Shown here piece after piece: positions 1 through 8,928 of a stretch of DNA of 53,538 nt. Source of the stretch: Pseudomonas typographi (GTDB lineage Bacteria > Pseudomonadota > Gammaproteobacteria > Pseudomonadales > Pseudomonadaceae); NCBI RefSeq assembly GCF_014694385.1, contig NZ_JAAOCA010000041.1, positions 1 through 53,538 of the forward strand, written 5' to 3'. The notes beneath the pieces were generated by a model. That model saw nothing but the letters and a program-made list of their open reading frames with translations, did not search any database and was not told where the DNA came from. Made by a program: the position numbers and the translations under genes. Position 1 is the first letter of the stretch; every line of letters begins with the position of its first letter.

Positions 1-1
1 A

Positions 2-346
2 CCGCCACCTGTGGCACCGCCGCCACCGAAGCCGATACCGCCAGTGCCCGAGGCGCCGGCCGCCAGTACCAACGCGGTAGCGTTGCAGCAAACGGTACCG
101 GCGTACCCGCGCATGGCTCGCCAGGCCAAAATCGAGGGCTTCGTCACCCTTGACCTGGTGATCCGCCCCGATGGCTCGGTGGCGTCGGCAACCGTGGTCG
201 AGGGCAAGCCACCGCGGTTATTCGATGAAGCCGCCATCAATGCGGTGAAAAACTGGAAATTCCAGCCGCGCATGGTAGGGGGCGTCGCCCAGGAGCAGCG
301 GGCACGGCAAACGGTGCGGTTCGACCTGAAAAAGGCCGAGGGCTGA
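2..346 (+). CDS. tonB: TonB-like energy transducer, C-terminal part (cut by window edge)
   Basis: This is the C-terminal part of a TonB-type protein, which carries proton-motive energy from ExbB/ExbD across the periplasm to outer-membrane receptors. The frame is open to the window edge, so the N-terminal membrane anchor lies outside. Visible are a proline-rich stretch (PPPPKPIPPVPEAP) and then a TonB_C domain with AYPRMARQAKIEG, the DGSV turn and a NWKFQP motif near the end. A strong terminator follows the stop. The TonB-dependent receptor 550 bp downstream on the same strand suggests a dedicated partner, but that is inference. No ExbB or ExbD is visible. Confidence 0.88.
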   Translation, partial: PPPVAPPPPKPIPPVPEAPAASTNAVALQQTVPAYPRMARQAKIEGFVTLDLVIRPDGSVASATVVEGKPPRLFDEAAINAVKNWKFQPRMVGGVAQEQRARQTVRFDLKKAEG

Positions 347-380
347 CCCGCCAAGCGTAGCCCGCTGGGCGCACCGAACA

Positions 381-415
381 AGGCCGCCGCCAGAACCTGG
401 CGGCGGCCTGTTTTT
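381..415 (+). terminator. Rho-independent terminator after tonB-like gene
   Basis: A perfect 13-bp GC-rich stem (381-393 paired with 397-409) with a 3-nt loop is followed by G and five T residues. It lies 35 bp after the TonB stop codon and ends that transcription unit, so the downstream receptor gene needs its own promoter. Confidence 0.92.
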
Positions 416-899
416 GCTGGTGTGGTGCCTCAACAGTGGGCTGCGCATCATTGGCCGATGCCTTGTGCTGGTAAGCCGGATGGCCGTGCCTTGCCCGGCA
501 ACCACCGTTACGCGCCAAAGGCTCTGCGAGCTATTGTGCAGCGCACGAGTATTTCGCCCTGCACGCACTAAACTTTCGCGCTTCAAAACTTATTGGGAAA
601 AATATACAACAGCATCGGCCATTCCAAGCTGGGCCGGCCGTTTCGCCGTCGCTGTTATTACCACGCCGAGGGCGGGCTAATTTTTCGACCAAACCCGCTT
701 ATATTTTGATATTTACGAACACCGAGCGGACCATTAGTTTGGTCCCCACACGGAAGCCGCAAACTTTCGACGGCGAATAATACCGGTAGTTAGCCTGGCG
801 TCAGTGCCCCGTACTCGATCGAGTTAAACATCGGCGGATCCCATTTGCCAGGAGCCTCTAAAACAACTATTGCCTCCACCAAGACTGCAGGAGCCCGGC
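416..899 (+). promoter_or_regulatory. Upstream region of the TonB-dependent receptor
   Basis: This 484-bp stretch has no convincing gene; the short reading frames lack ribosome sites and family features. It is more AT-rich than its surroundings between about 580 and 780. At 728-745 there is an 18-bp dyad, GGACCA-N6-TGGTCC, a plausible regulator site upstream of the receptor. The -10/-35 elements cannot be fixed by eye. A ribosome site (GCAGGAG, 887-893) precedes the receptor ATG at 900. Confidence 0.5.
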
Positions 900-3392
900 A
901 TGGGAGCGTTCACGTTCAACTACAAGCAACTGGGTATCGCGGTCGCCTTCGCGATCCCGACAATGTGTGCCGCTGCGCAAGGGGAAGAAACACCGGCCAG
1001 CACGGATGCCCCGGTCAAGCTAAAAGATTACACCGTCGAAGAAACCTACGACGACAACCTGGGCATCATGCCCAGCGCCACGGCCGGTGCCAGTGTATTC
1101 GGCCTGGACAAACCCCTGGTGGAAACGCCGCGGTCGGTCACCGAGGTGTCTGCGGAGCTGATCGAGAGTTACGGCCTGCGTGACATCAACGATCTGGTAC
1201 GGATGACGCCTGGCGCCTACACCGGCTCCTACTTCGGCATCGCCGGCTCCCTGGCGTTACGCGGTGAAGAGGCCGATAACTACTTTCGCGGCATGAAGCG
1301 TGTGCAGAACTCCGGCAACTACACCACGCCGATTTCGGCCGCCAGCTCCGTAGACATCGTCCGCGGGCCTGTGCCGCCGATCTTCGGCGCCGGCAAGATC
1401 GGCGGTTACATGAACTTCACGCCCAAATCGGCAAAATCCGCCACCAGCAAATACATCGAGGAGCCGACCGGCGAGGTGGGCACCTCCGTCGGTTCGTACG
1501 ACCAGTACAAGGTGCACGCCGAGGGCGGCATGCCGATCCAGATCGGTGAACACCGCGGGGGCGTCTACGGCTACTACGAGCAGGAAGATTCCAAGAGCTA
1601 CTACGACTATGTCGAGCCACAGTCCAAGCTCGGCCAGTTGGCGTTCGATTTCGACCTCACCGACAACCTGCGCACCGAGTTTGGCGGCCAGTACCTTGAC
1701 TCCGAGCGCATTCAAAACGCCGGTTGGAACCGCGTCACCCAAGACCTGATCGATCATGGCACCTACATCACCGGTTCGGCCTCGAGCCTGGTCACCCGGG
1801 GTGGCGAGTTGTACCCGGATAACGTGCGTACCGACATTGCATCCGGTGTGGGCTACCCCTCCGGCAGCGGCAATGCGCTGCTGGACGTCTCATGCTCCGG
1901 CGGCTATGCCAACTGCACCGTGCCCAACGACGGTGGCCTCGGCAAATTGACCAACCCGGGCACTACCAAACTCGACCATGACCAGACCATGACGTCCAAG
2001 GCGGACCGTGGCCACACCATCGTCAGGACGGGTTATTTCGACCTGATTCGCGATTTGGGCAACGGCGTCGAATTGAAGAACCAATCCTTCTACGAAAACA
2101 TGGACCATTACAAATATTCGTCTTACGGCTTTACCGCCGACTTCGACTCCTACGTATGGGAAGACAAGCTCAGCCTCAGTTTCCCGATCACCTTGGGCGA
2201 TGCCAGCCTGACCAACACAGTGGGCGTGAACTACCGCTATTACAACGGTATCGACAAGGAGGCCTACGGCGACGAGATTTTCGACCGCCGTGACCTGAGC
2301 GTCGGCGCCACAGCGAACGACAGCTTCGATTCGGGCCACACCGGGCTGGTAGAGGTCGCCCCAGGCCAGTACCAGCGCAACTACAGTTCGCAGAACTATT
2401 CGGTCACCAAAGACGCCGGCGCCTTCATGATGTCGGATATCCAGTGGCACAACTTCGACCTGACGTTGGGCTACCGTACCGATTACTACGACGTGAAGGC
2501 GTCGGAAAAAGCCCGCGGCACCGCCGGTAACCTAATCAGCGATGCCAACGATGATGGCAGTGCCGACTGGTACAGCGACACAGGCACCAAGGACTCGTTC
2601 AACATCAGCCTGTCGTACAAAACCCCATGGGGTGTGGTGCCGTACTTCACCTACGCGGAGCAAGGTGCCCTGGCCTCCAACTCGGCAGGCGGCGTGCCGG
2701 TGGAAAACGTGCAGAACGGCTCTTGGCTGCAAGACTCCAAACTGCGCGAGTTCGGCATCAAATACCAAAGCCCGGACAACAACGTCTACGCCAGCCTTGC
2801 GTATTTCGACCAAGACCGCAGCTACCAGGATGCCCAAAGCGGGTCCGACATCCTGGTTAACAGCAAAGGCTACGAAGCCGAGTTGCGTTGGCTGCTGAAC
2901 CAGCACTTCTCCTTGAGTGCTACGGGCAGCAAAATGTCGGTACGTGAAAAAGGCGCGCCGTACACCGTGCTCAACACTGCGGCGGTGGCAGCGGCGCTGG
3001 GTGTAGACCCGTCCAGCCTGTATGGTTACCGGTTCTACGACTCGTCCGGCTCGGTCCTCGGCGGTGAATGGGACCGTGGCGGGGTGCCGGAATGGGTGGC
3101 CAGCCTGTACGGCAATTACACCCAGCCGCTGGGGCCAGGCCGTTTGAATAGCAGCTTGGGCTTCACCTGGGTCGATGCGCAATGGGCGGATAACCAGAAG
3201 CAGATCCGCTTACCGGCGTACACGGTATGGAATGGTTCGGTGGGCTACGACTACAAGAATTGGTCGACCTTGTTGAGCATCAACAACCTGTTCAACGAGA
3301 AATACTTCACCTCGGCCAACCTATTCGATTCGGTACTGGTGTTCCCTTCCGAACCACGCACCTACATGGCGTCGCTCAACTACAAATTCTGA
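900..3392 (+). CDS. TonB-dependent outer-membrane receptor
   Basis: This is a 22-strand-barrel TonB-dependent receptor of about 830 residues, importing a scarce ligand across the outer membrane. The ATG at 900 has a good ribosome site and gives a signal peptide (LGIAVAFAIPTMCAAAQ); a frame start at 870 would add an implausible leader. DYTVEE near residue 45 may be the TonB box. The plug domain follows (TPRSVTEVS, then a VDIVRGP motif), and the barrel ends in an aromatic residue (LNYKF). There is no STN signalling domain. The family includes siderophore receptors, but the neighbouring catabolic genes make an aromatic substrate possible. The ligand is unknown. Confidence 0.9.
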   Translation: MGAFTFNYKQLGIAVAFAIPTMCAAAQGEETPASTDAPVKLKDYTVEETYDDNLGIMPSATAGASVFGLDKPLVETPRSVTEVSAELIESYGLRDINDLVRMTPGAYTGSYFGIAGSLALRGEEADNYFRGMKRVQNSGNYTTPISAASSVDIVRGPVPPIFGAGKIGGYMNFTPKSAKSATSKYIEEPTGEVGTSVGSYDQYKVHAEGGMPIQIGEHRGGVYGYYEQEDSKSYYDYVEPQSKLGQLAFDFDLTDNLRTEFGGQYLDSERIQNAGWNRVTQDLIDHGTYITGSASSLVTRGGELYPDNVRTDIASGVGYPSGSGNALLDVSCSGGYANCTVPNDGGLGKLTNPGTTKLDHDQTMTSKADRGHTIVRTGYFDLIRDLGNGVELKNQSFYENMDHYKYSSYGFTADFDSYVWEDKLSLSFPITLGDASLTNTVGVNYRYYNGIDKEAYGDEIFDRRDLSVGATANDSFDSGHTGLVEVAPGQYQRNYSSQNYSVTKDAGAFMMSDIQWHNFDLTLGYRTDYYDVKASEKARGTAGNLISDANDDGSADWYSDTGTKDSFNISLSYKTPWGVVPYFTYAEQGALASNSAGGVPVENVQNGSWLQDSKLREFGIKYQSPDNNVYASLAYFDQDRSYQDAQSGSDILVNSKGYEAELRWLLNQHFSLSATGSKMSVREKGAPYTVLNTAAVAAALGVDPSSLYGYRFYDSSGSVLGGEWDRGGVPEWVASLYGNYTQPLGPGRLNSSLGFTWVDAQWADNQKQIRLPAYTVWNGSVGYDYKNWSTLLSINNLFNEKYFTSANLFDSVLVFPSEPRTYMASLNYKF

Positions 3393-3463
3393 CCGCCCCA
3401 GCCCCGGGCAATCGGCAGCCAATACTGGATGGCGATCGCCCCGGCCTGTGCCCAGGAACCTTC

Positions 3464-4402
3464 ATGCTGACTGTAGTCGTCACCCGTAAATATCATGAAA
3501 CAGACGCGGTCTGCGTCATTGAACTGGCCGATGCCCAAGGGCGGCCGCTGCCACCCTTTAGCGCCGGCGCGCACATTGACCTGCACTTGGGTGAACAATG
3601 GGTTCGCCAATACTCACTGTGCAACGCACCCAGCGAACGCCACCGCTACGTGATTGCCGTGCAGCGCGACAGCCAATCGCGCGGCGGCTCGCGCTGGCTG
3701 CATGACCACCTGCAACGTGGGCAACTGCTTACGGCCAGCCCACCGCGCAATCACTTTACGCTGCACCCCAGCCCGGCTACCCATGTGTTGGTCGCGGCCG
3801 GTATCGGCATCACGCCGTTGCTGAGCATGGCCCATGCATTGGCGCAACGCGGTGACCCCTTCGAGTTGCACTACCGGACCCGCGGCGCCACCCGCGTTGC
3901 GTTACTGGCGCACCTGCAAGAGCATTTCGCCGGGCAACTGCAGCTGTACCCGGACCGGGCCAGCTTCACCCGCGCGGCATTGCCAGGCGCGGCGCGCCCC
4001 GACCGGCACCTGTATGTGTGCGGCCCGCCCGCCTTCATGGAGCAAATGCTAGGCACTTCCCGCGGCCTGGGCTGGGCCCCCGGTAACCTGCACCGTGAAT
4101 ACTTCACCAGCGCCGGGCACAGCCACGCGACCGAGGGTGCCTTCGAAGTACAAATCGCCAGCAGCGGCGCGATCTACCCGGTGGCGCCACACCAAAGCGT
4201 GTACGACGTACTCGCGGCCGCGGGTGTCGCGGTGCCGATATCTTGCGGCAAGGGGATCTGCGGCGCTTGCCTGACCGGTGTGCGAAGCGGCGTGGTGGAC
4301 CATCGCGATCAAGTGCTCAGCGAAGAGGAGCAAGCGCGCAACGACCTGTTCACCCCGTGCTGCTCCCGCGCGCTCAGCGCGCGGCTGGTGCTCGACCTCT
4401 GA
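3464..4402 (+). CDS. Phthalate-dioxygenase-reductase-type ferredoxin reductase
   Basis: This 312-residue reductase passes electrons from NAD(P)H through flavin to a [2Fe-2S] centre and on to an oxygenase. Domain order is that of the phthalate dioxygenase reductase/VanB family: flavin-binding barrel (RQYSLC), NAD domain (VAAGIGITPLLSM, then YVCGPPAFM), and a C-terminal plant-type ferredoxin with CGKGICGAC and a later TPCC cysteine. The ATG at 3464 has an AGGA site. It lies 71 bp after the receptor gene, probably in one operon. It is the only oxygenase reductase in the window, so it likely serves the Rieske dioxygenase at 9-10.7 kb. Confidence 0.9.
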   Translation: MLTVVVTRKYHETDAVCVIELADAQGRPLPPFSAGAHIDLHLGEQWVRQYSLCNAPSERHRYVIAVQRDSQSRGGSRWLHDHLQRGQLLTASPPRNHFTLHPSPATHVLVAAGIGITPLLSMAHALAQRGDPFELHYRTRGATRVALLAHLQEHFAGQLQLYPDRASFTRAALPGAARPDRHLYVCGPPAFMEQMLGTSRGLGWAPGNLHREYFTSAGHSHATEGAFEVQIASSGAIYPVAPHQSVYDVLAAAGVAVPISCGKGICGACLTGVRSGVVDHRDQVLSEEEQARNDLFTPCCSRALSARLVLDL

Positions 4403-4423
4403 AAACCGGCCAGCGCCAGGCGG

Positions 4424-5440
4424 TCACTGTAGGCTCAAGGCCGCGTTCGGGGCCGTGACGCCAGGGGTGCCGCCCTGCCCTTGCGCGCCCGCGCACGGCG
4501 CCTCTTCCACCGATTGCAGGCTCCACTGGTCCAGCGCGACGCGCAGTTCTTCCAGGCAGATCAACGTGGCTTTGTTCGACGTACCTTCGGCTGCGATATA
4601 GCAGGCCAGCACCGCAGACTTGATAGTCACGTCACGAATCGGCACGTACACCAGATCCGGGCGCATCAGATCCGGCCCGGCCGACAACCTGACCTGGCAA
4701 CCGATACCCAGCCCCTGGCCCACCATCACCGCGATGAACTCAAAAGAGTTGGCCACCACACTGAACATGGGTTTTACCGCCACGCGCGTGAATACCTGGT
4801 TGAACACGTGGTGCAGGGTCTGATCGCCGCTGGGGAAAATAAAACTCTCATCCACCAGGTCAGCCACGCGCACCGAGTCGCGATCGGCTAGCCGGTGGGA
4901 CTTGTGCACGGTGATGCAGGTTTGCAGATCGTAGGAGACTACCCGCTGCAGCCCGCTCTGCTGCTCGAGGGCATAGCCGACGATGATATCCACTTCGCCG
5001 CGCATCATGATGTCGGCGAGCATGTTGGAATTGGCCACCACGATTTCGAAGGTGATACGCGGGTGCGCTTGGCGAAACGTGGCGAGAAACCCCGCCAGGA
5101 ATTCCCTGGCCGCGGTTTCGTTGATGCCGATACGCACGTTACCGGTGTGCTCGCCTTGCAGGATGTCGATTTCCGAACGGGCGATGCTCAACTCTTTCAT
5201 CGCCCGCTTGACGCGATACAGCAACGACTCGCCCGATGAGGTGAGGCGCAAGCCATTGCGGTCGCGCACGAACAACTTGGTGTCCAACTCTTGTTCGAGC
5301 AACTGGATTTGCCGGCGTATAGCAGACGCTGCAATATAGATGTTCTCTTCAGCCAGTTTGAAAGAGCCATGGCGAGCCACTTCGTAAAAGTACCGAAGCG
5401 CCGCGGTATTGACAAAGTGGGGGAGAAGTCCGAGTGTCAT
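4424..5440 (-). CDS. LysR-type transcriptional regulator
   Basis: This is a 338-residue LysR-family regulator. The N-terminal winged helix-turn-helix is clear (LRYFYEVARHGSFKLAEEN, then LEQELDTKLFVRDR and the LT-SGE turn). The effector-binding domain follows from about residue 95. The start is taken at 5440 (MTLGLLPHF); the frame extends 23 codons upstream without family likeness. It is the last gene of the minus-strand catabolic set and is convergent with the reductase gene. By family behaviour it probably controls the surrounding genes in response to a pathway intermediate. Confidence 0.9.
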   Translation of the reverse strand: MTLGLLPHFVNTAALRYFYEVARHGSFKLAEENIYIAASAIRRQIQLLEQELDTKLFVRDRNGLRLTSSGESLLYRVKRAMKELSIARSEIDILQGEHTGNVRIGINETAAREFLAGFLATFRQAHPRITFEIVVANSNMLADIMMRGEVDIIVGYALEQQSGLQRVVSYDLQTCITVHKSHRLADRDSVRVADLVDESFIFPSGDQTLHHVFNQVFTRVAVKPMFSVVANSFEFIAVMVGQGLGIGCQVRLSAGPDLMRPDLVYVPIRDVTIKSAVLACYIAAEGTSNKATLICLEELRVALDQWSLQSVEEAPCAGAQGQGGTPGVTAPNAALSLQ

Positions 5441-5617
5441 GGGTTGCCGTCTACCTGAGTCTGTGAATGACCAGCGAGAAGCTGTCGAACATGACAAGTT
5501 CACGCTCATGTTTCAGCACTGCACCTTCGCTGAGCACTCCCTTGACCGCCAGCTGTCGCGATACAACAACCTCCTTATCAGCAGGGTCGCATGCAGGTAT
5601 CAGGCCAGTGACAAGTG

Positions 5618-6433
5618 TCACGCCATCGCCGGCGCCTTATCACCTTTGATCTGGATGCGATAACCCAGGCGCACATTGGGGTAGTAATCCCAGATGGCCT
5701 TGTGTTGGGTGCAGCGGTTATCCCAAAAAGCGATCGAGTTATCCCGCCATTGGAAGCGCACATGGAACTCCGGTTTCTGGCAATGGGCATATAAAAACCC
5801 GAGTATCGCTTCGCTTTCATCGCGCGGCAGGCCGTCGATGTGGGACGTCATCGCCTTGTTGACGAAAATCAGCGGGCGGCCCGTTTGCGGATGGCGCACC
5901 ACGATAGGGTGCGAGTTCACCGGCGCGTCGGGGCCGAACACGCGGCGGCCATCGTGGGTAGCGGTCAACCCTTCGAGGTAGGTCTTCATCAATGGCGAAA
6001 GTGCCTCGTAAGCGGCATACATGCTGCCAAACAGGGTAGCCCCGCCGCCGTTTGGTGCAGTTTGGGTGATGTGCAGGATCGACCCCATCGGTGGCAGGGC
6101 AGCGCACGTTTGGTCGGAATGCCAATCCTCGCCGGCGACCTTCTTCGAGTGTTGATCGAAGTGCAACACGCGGACACCGGGAAATTCAGGCACGGGCTTG
6201 CTTTCGGTCGCCGGGCCGACATGGTGGTGGACGTCACCAAACTGTACCGCCAAGGCTAAGTGCTGGCCAAAGTTGATCGGTTGGTCGCGAAAAAAGATGA
6301 CCTGGAATTCGGCGAGTGCCTGTTTCAACTCCATAACGACGGGCGCGGTCAACGGCGCGGTCAAATCGATATCATAAATTTCGGCACCGATATGGGGAGT
6401 GGTAGGAACCACACGAATACGCTGGTAGCTCAT
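5618..6433 (-). CDS. TauD/TfdA-family Fe(II)/2-oxoglutarate dioxygenase
   Basis: This 271-residue enzyme couples 2-oxoglutarate decarboxylation to hydroxylation of a substrate, often releasing sulfite, an ether or a carboxylate group. The iron triad is intact: His105 and Asp107 in WHSDQT, and His244 in CTQHKA. Arg255 or Arg259 (NVRLGYRI) would bind 2-oxoglutarate. Length and layout match TauD/TfdA. It sits between the amidase and the LysR gene on the same strand. The substrate cannot be read from sequence; taurine is unlikely because no tauABC is present. Confidence 0.9.
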   Translation of the reverse strand: MSYQRIRVVPTTPHIGAEIYDIDLTAPLTAPVVMELKQALAEFQVIFFRDQPINFGQHLALAVQFGDVHHHVGPATESKPVPEFPGVRVLHFDQHSKKVAGEDWHSDQTCAALPPMGSILHITQTAPNGGGATLFGSMYAAYEALSPLMKTYLEGLTATHDGRRVFGPDAPVNSHPIVVRHPQTGRPLIFVNKAMTSHIDGLPRDESEAILGFLYAHCQKPEFHVRFQWRDNSIAFWDNRCTQHKAIWDYYPNVRLGYRIQIKGDKAPAMA

Positions 6434-6663
6434 GAGCTGTTTCCCTAAAAATGTTTTTCACTGATGGCCACGGCAACCGCCATACCGGCTGCCCATGGAG
6501 AGCGGGCGCAAGGCCCCGCGCCGTGTGCTTAGTTTATGAGGTATTGAAGTACTGAAGAATGCTATTAACCGCAGAGAAATTAGGCACTCAATGCTCTATT
6601 TAATAGCGCGAGCGCCGCCGGCTATTATTGGGCGTTATCGACCGGTAGCATCACGCCCGGCCA

Positions 6664-8022
6664 TTACAGGCTGGGATGGCGAAGGTGCCACGCGCAGGCT
6701 TGTTCGTACGCGTAGCCGGCCTGCAACAGGCTTTGTTCGCCCGTGCGGCGGCCAACCAATTGCATGCCCAGGGGTAAGCCCAGATCACCGAAACCGCAAC
6801 ACAGTGAAAGCGCCGGGTAATCGCCAAGGTTGAACGCAATCCCGAAACTCGGCGTTTCCAGAAAGCCCCACTCGTTGAGCTGCTCCAGGCGCGGCGCCTG
6901 CCCAGCCTGGATGGGCGCGATCAGTACGTCCACGGTGTGCATGGCGGCATCCAGTTGCGCGGTCAGGCGCTGGCGCTGCTCAAGCGCACGAACATAGTCG
7001 GCCGCCGAGAGCGTCGCACCCAACAGCAGCGCATCGTGCAAGGCCTGCCCATAGTCCTGCGGCCGGGTGCGTAGCCAATGCTGATGAAACGCGTAGGCCT
7101 CGCTGAGCAAGATGACCATTCCGGCGGCGTTCCAGTCGCGCAGCGGCGCCAGCGGCACATCGCTAACGCTGCACCCCAGGCCTGCGAATACCGCCAACGC
7201 CGCCTCGATAGCCTCGCGCCCCTGGGCCTGCAAGGGCGAGCCTTGGTTGAAGAACGAACGCGCCACGCCGATGCGCGGCGGCTTGGGCCAGCGCAATGCC
7301 AATGGCGGGGGCGGCCCAGGTGGCAGGGCCAGCGCCTGGTAAATCAATGCGCAGTCTTCGACGTTCCGCGCGATCGGCCCCAGCGCATCGAGGCTATCGG
7401 CCAGCGGCCAGGCGCCATGGCGCGGGATCCGCGCGCGGCTCGGCTTGAAGCCCACCACACCACACAGCGCCGCCGGGCTGCGCAGCGACCCGGCGGTGTC
7501 GCTGCCCAACGCCCCCGGCAGCATGCCGGCCGCCACCGCGACCGCGGCGCCACTGGAAGAGCCTCCGGCAAAATGCCGTGGGTTCCAGGGGTTACGCGCC
7601 ACCGGCCCGCATTCACCCACCACCGGTGGCCCAAAGGCGAACTCGTGAGTGGTCAGCTTGCCCAACACAATGGCCCCCGCGGCCAGCAGGCGGTCGACCG
7701 CCCAGGCGTTGCGCTCGGGCACATAGCCGCGTAACTGCCGCGACTGGGCCAAGGTCGGTAGCCCGGCCACGTCGATCACATCCTTGATGCCCAAGGCAAT
7801 GCCATGCAAGGGCCCGCGCCACTCACCGCGGGCGATGGCCGCGTCGGCCAATGCGGCGCTTGCTAACACGGCGTCGCCGCGCAGCGTGGCGAAGGCGCCC
7901 AATTGCGGCTGCAACCGGCTGGCCCGGTCAAGGCACGCCTGGGTGTACTCGACCGCACTGCAACGTCGCTCGCGGATCGCGCGGGATACCTGCGCAAGGC
8001 TCGCCTGCGGCTCAGGCGTCAT
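6664..8022 (-). CDS. Amidase-signature hydrolase (AtzE/GatA-like)
   Basis: This 452-residue amidase-signature enzyme hydrolyses an amide to acid and amine. The Ser-cisSer-Lys triad is visible: Lys80 (GIKDV), the serines of GGSSSGAA (about 155-157), and the nucleophile Ser179 in GSDTAGSLRSP. The start codon overlaps by 11 bp the end of a small GatC-like gene, which indicates translational coupling and probably a complex. That arrangement is known for AtzE/AtzG-type amidohydrolases. The native amide is unknown; the context suggests a ring-cleavage product or an amide side chain of the catabolic substrate. Confidence 0.9.
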   Translation of the reverse strand: MTPEPQASLAQVSRAIRERRCSAVEYTQACLDRASRLQPQLGAFATLRGDAVLASAALADAAIARGEWRGPLHGIALGIKDVIDVAGLPTLAQSRQLRGYVPERNAWAVDRLLAAGAIVLGKLTTHEFAFGPPVVGECGPVARNPWNPRHFAGGSSSGAAVAVAAGMLPGALGSDTAGSLRSPAALCGVVGFKPSRARIPRHGAWPLADSLDALGPIARNVEDCALIYQALALPPGPPPPLALRWPKPPRIGVARSFFNQGSPLQAQGREAIEAALAVFAGLGCSVSDVPLAPLRDWNAAGMVILLSEAYAFHQHWLRTRPQDYGQALHDALLLGATLSAADYVRALEQRQRLTAQLDAAMHTVDVLIAPIQAGQAPRLEQLNEWGFLETPSFGIAFNLGDYPALSLCCGFGDLGLPLGMQLVGRRTGEQSLLQAGYAYEQACAWHLRHPSL

Positions 8023-8197
8023 CGGCAGAGGCCGCAGGCTGCACCGCGATTTGGCTGCGCTGGCGCAGGTGCTCGGTCATGGCCTGCAGGTGCTGGTAAG
8101 CGAGCACAAACCCCTCGAAACGTGCGGGGACCACGCCCAGGCCTTGCCGCGCAAGGTGCTCGTGCAACCATTGCGCCGCTTCGTCGTATTCAGGCAT
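8012..8197 (-). CDS. Small GatC/AtzG-like (DUF4089-type) amidase partner
   Basis: This 61-residue protein is squeezed between the RraA-like gene and the amidase. Its ATG (8197) overlaps the RraA-like stop by 8 bp, and its own end overlaps the amidase start by 11 bp. The sequence is short, helical and acidic (EAAQWLHEHLARQGLGV, then LQAMTEHLRQRS). That resembles DUF4089/AtzG proteins, which stabilise AtzE-type amidases as GatC does GatA. Position is the main argument, because similarity in so short a protein is weak. A longer frame from 8323 runs into the upstream gene and is not the real start. Confidence 0.7.
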   Translation of the reverse strand: MPEYDEAAQWLHEHLARQGLGVVPARFEGFVLAYQHLQAMTEHLRQRSQIAVQPAASADDA

Positions 8198-8906
8198 CGG
8201 CGCCGCGCCCCCGCCACACGCGATACTGTTCCCGTGATGCCTCGGTCGCTGGGTATAAACCGATGATGCTGCGCCCCTGAGCCACTTCGCTGGCCGCGAA
8301 TTGTTCGTATTGGGTTTGCTCATAGGCTTGCTCGGCGATTTGGTCAGCGATGGCGATGGGGATGACTACGACGCCTTCGGCGTCGCCGACGATGATATCG
8401 CCCGGGTACACGGCGACATCGGCGCAGCCCACCGGGGTGTTTATGTCAACGGCCTGCAAAAAACCAAAGCTCGGCGCCGGCACTGCGCAGCGTTGATACG
8501 CAGCAAAGCCCAAGCGCTCGACCTGCACCGTGTCGCGAAAGCCACCGTCGGTGACGATGCCGGCGCAACCCCGCGCCTTGAGCCGCCCGATCAGCAAATC
8601 GCCGCACGAGCAGCCACGGGTTTCACCGCGCGTGTCCATGACCAGCACGGCGCCAGGCGGGCATTGCTCGAAAGCTTGCTGATGCACGTTCTGCGCAGTG
8701 CCATAAGTGTCCAGGCCACCCTGGTCGTCGCGCATGGGGACAAAACGCAAGGTGAAGGCCGGGCCCACCATGCGCGGCTGATCGCGGGTTACCGCGACGA
8801 TGCCGGTCGGCACCGTTCGCCGCACACCCTGGCGATACAGGCAGGTGCTTAAGGTGGACACATTGACCTCGGCCAGCCGTTGCCGGTTGAGTTCGCTCAG
8901 GGCCAT
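8190..8906 (-). CDS. RraA-family protein (HMG/CHA aldolase-like)
   Basis: This 238-residue RraA/demethylmenaquinone-methyltransferase-like protein belongs to a fold that includes 4-hydroxy-4-methyl-2-oxoglutarate/4-carboxy-4-hydroxy-2-oxoadipate aldolases. Those act late in protocatechuate 4,5- and gallate-type cleavage pathways. Seen are the GDLLIGRLKARG block, DGGFRD (the metal/substrate Arg-Asp pair), and VYPGDIIVGDAEGVVVIP. In a catabolic operon an aldolase or oxaloacetate decarboxylase role fits better than RNase E control, but this is inference. A GAGGAG site precedes the ATG at 8906. Confidence 0.85.
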   Translation of the reverse strand: MALSELNRQRLAEVNVSTLSTCLYRQGVRRTVPTGIVAVTRDQPRMVGPAFTLRFVPMRDDQGGLDTYGTAQNVHQQAFEQCPPGAVLVMDTRGETRGCSCGDLLIGRLKARGCAGIVTDGGFRDTVQVERLGFAAYQRCAVPAPSFGFLQAVDINTPVGCADVAVYPGDIIVGDAEGVVVIPIAIADQIAEQAYEQTQYEQFAASEVAQGRSIIGLYPATEASREQYRVWRGRGADA

Positions 8907-8928
8907 GCTCGGTTCTCCTCAAAGGCGT

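Noticed and set aside
1257..2450. Long antisense frames within the TonB-dependent receptor
   Set aside because: High-GC codon bias produces such frames; they have no ribosome sites or recognisable domains.
4424..5509. LysR start at 5509
   Set aside because: The extra 23 codons are not LysR-like; the ATG at 5440 gives the normal N-terminus.
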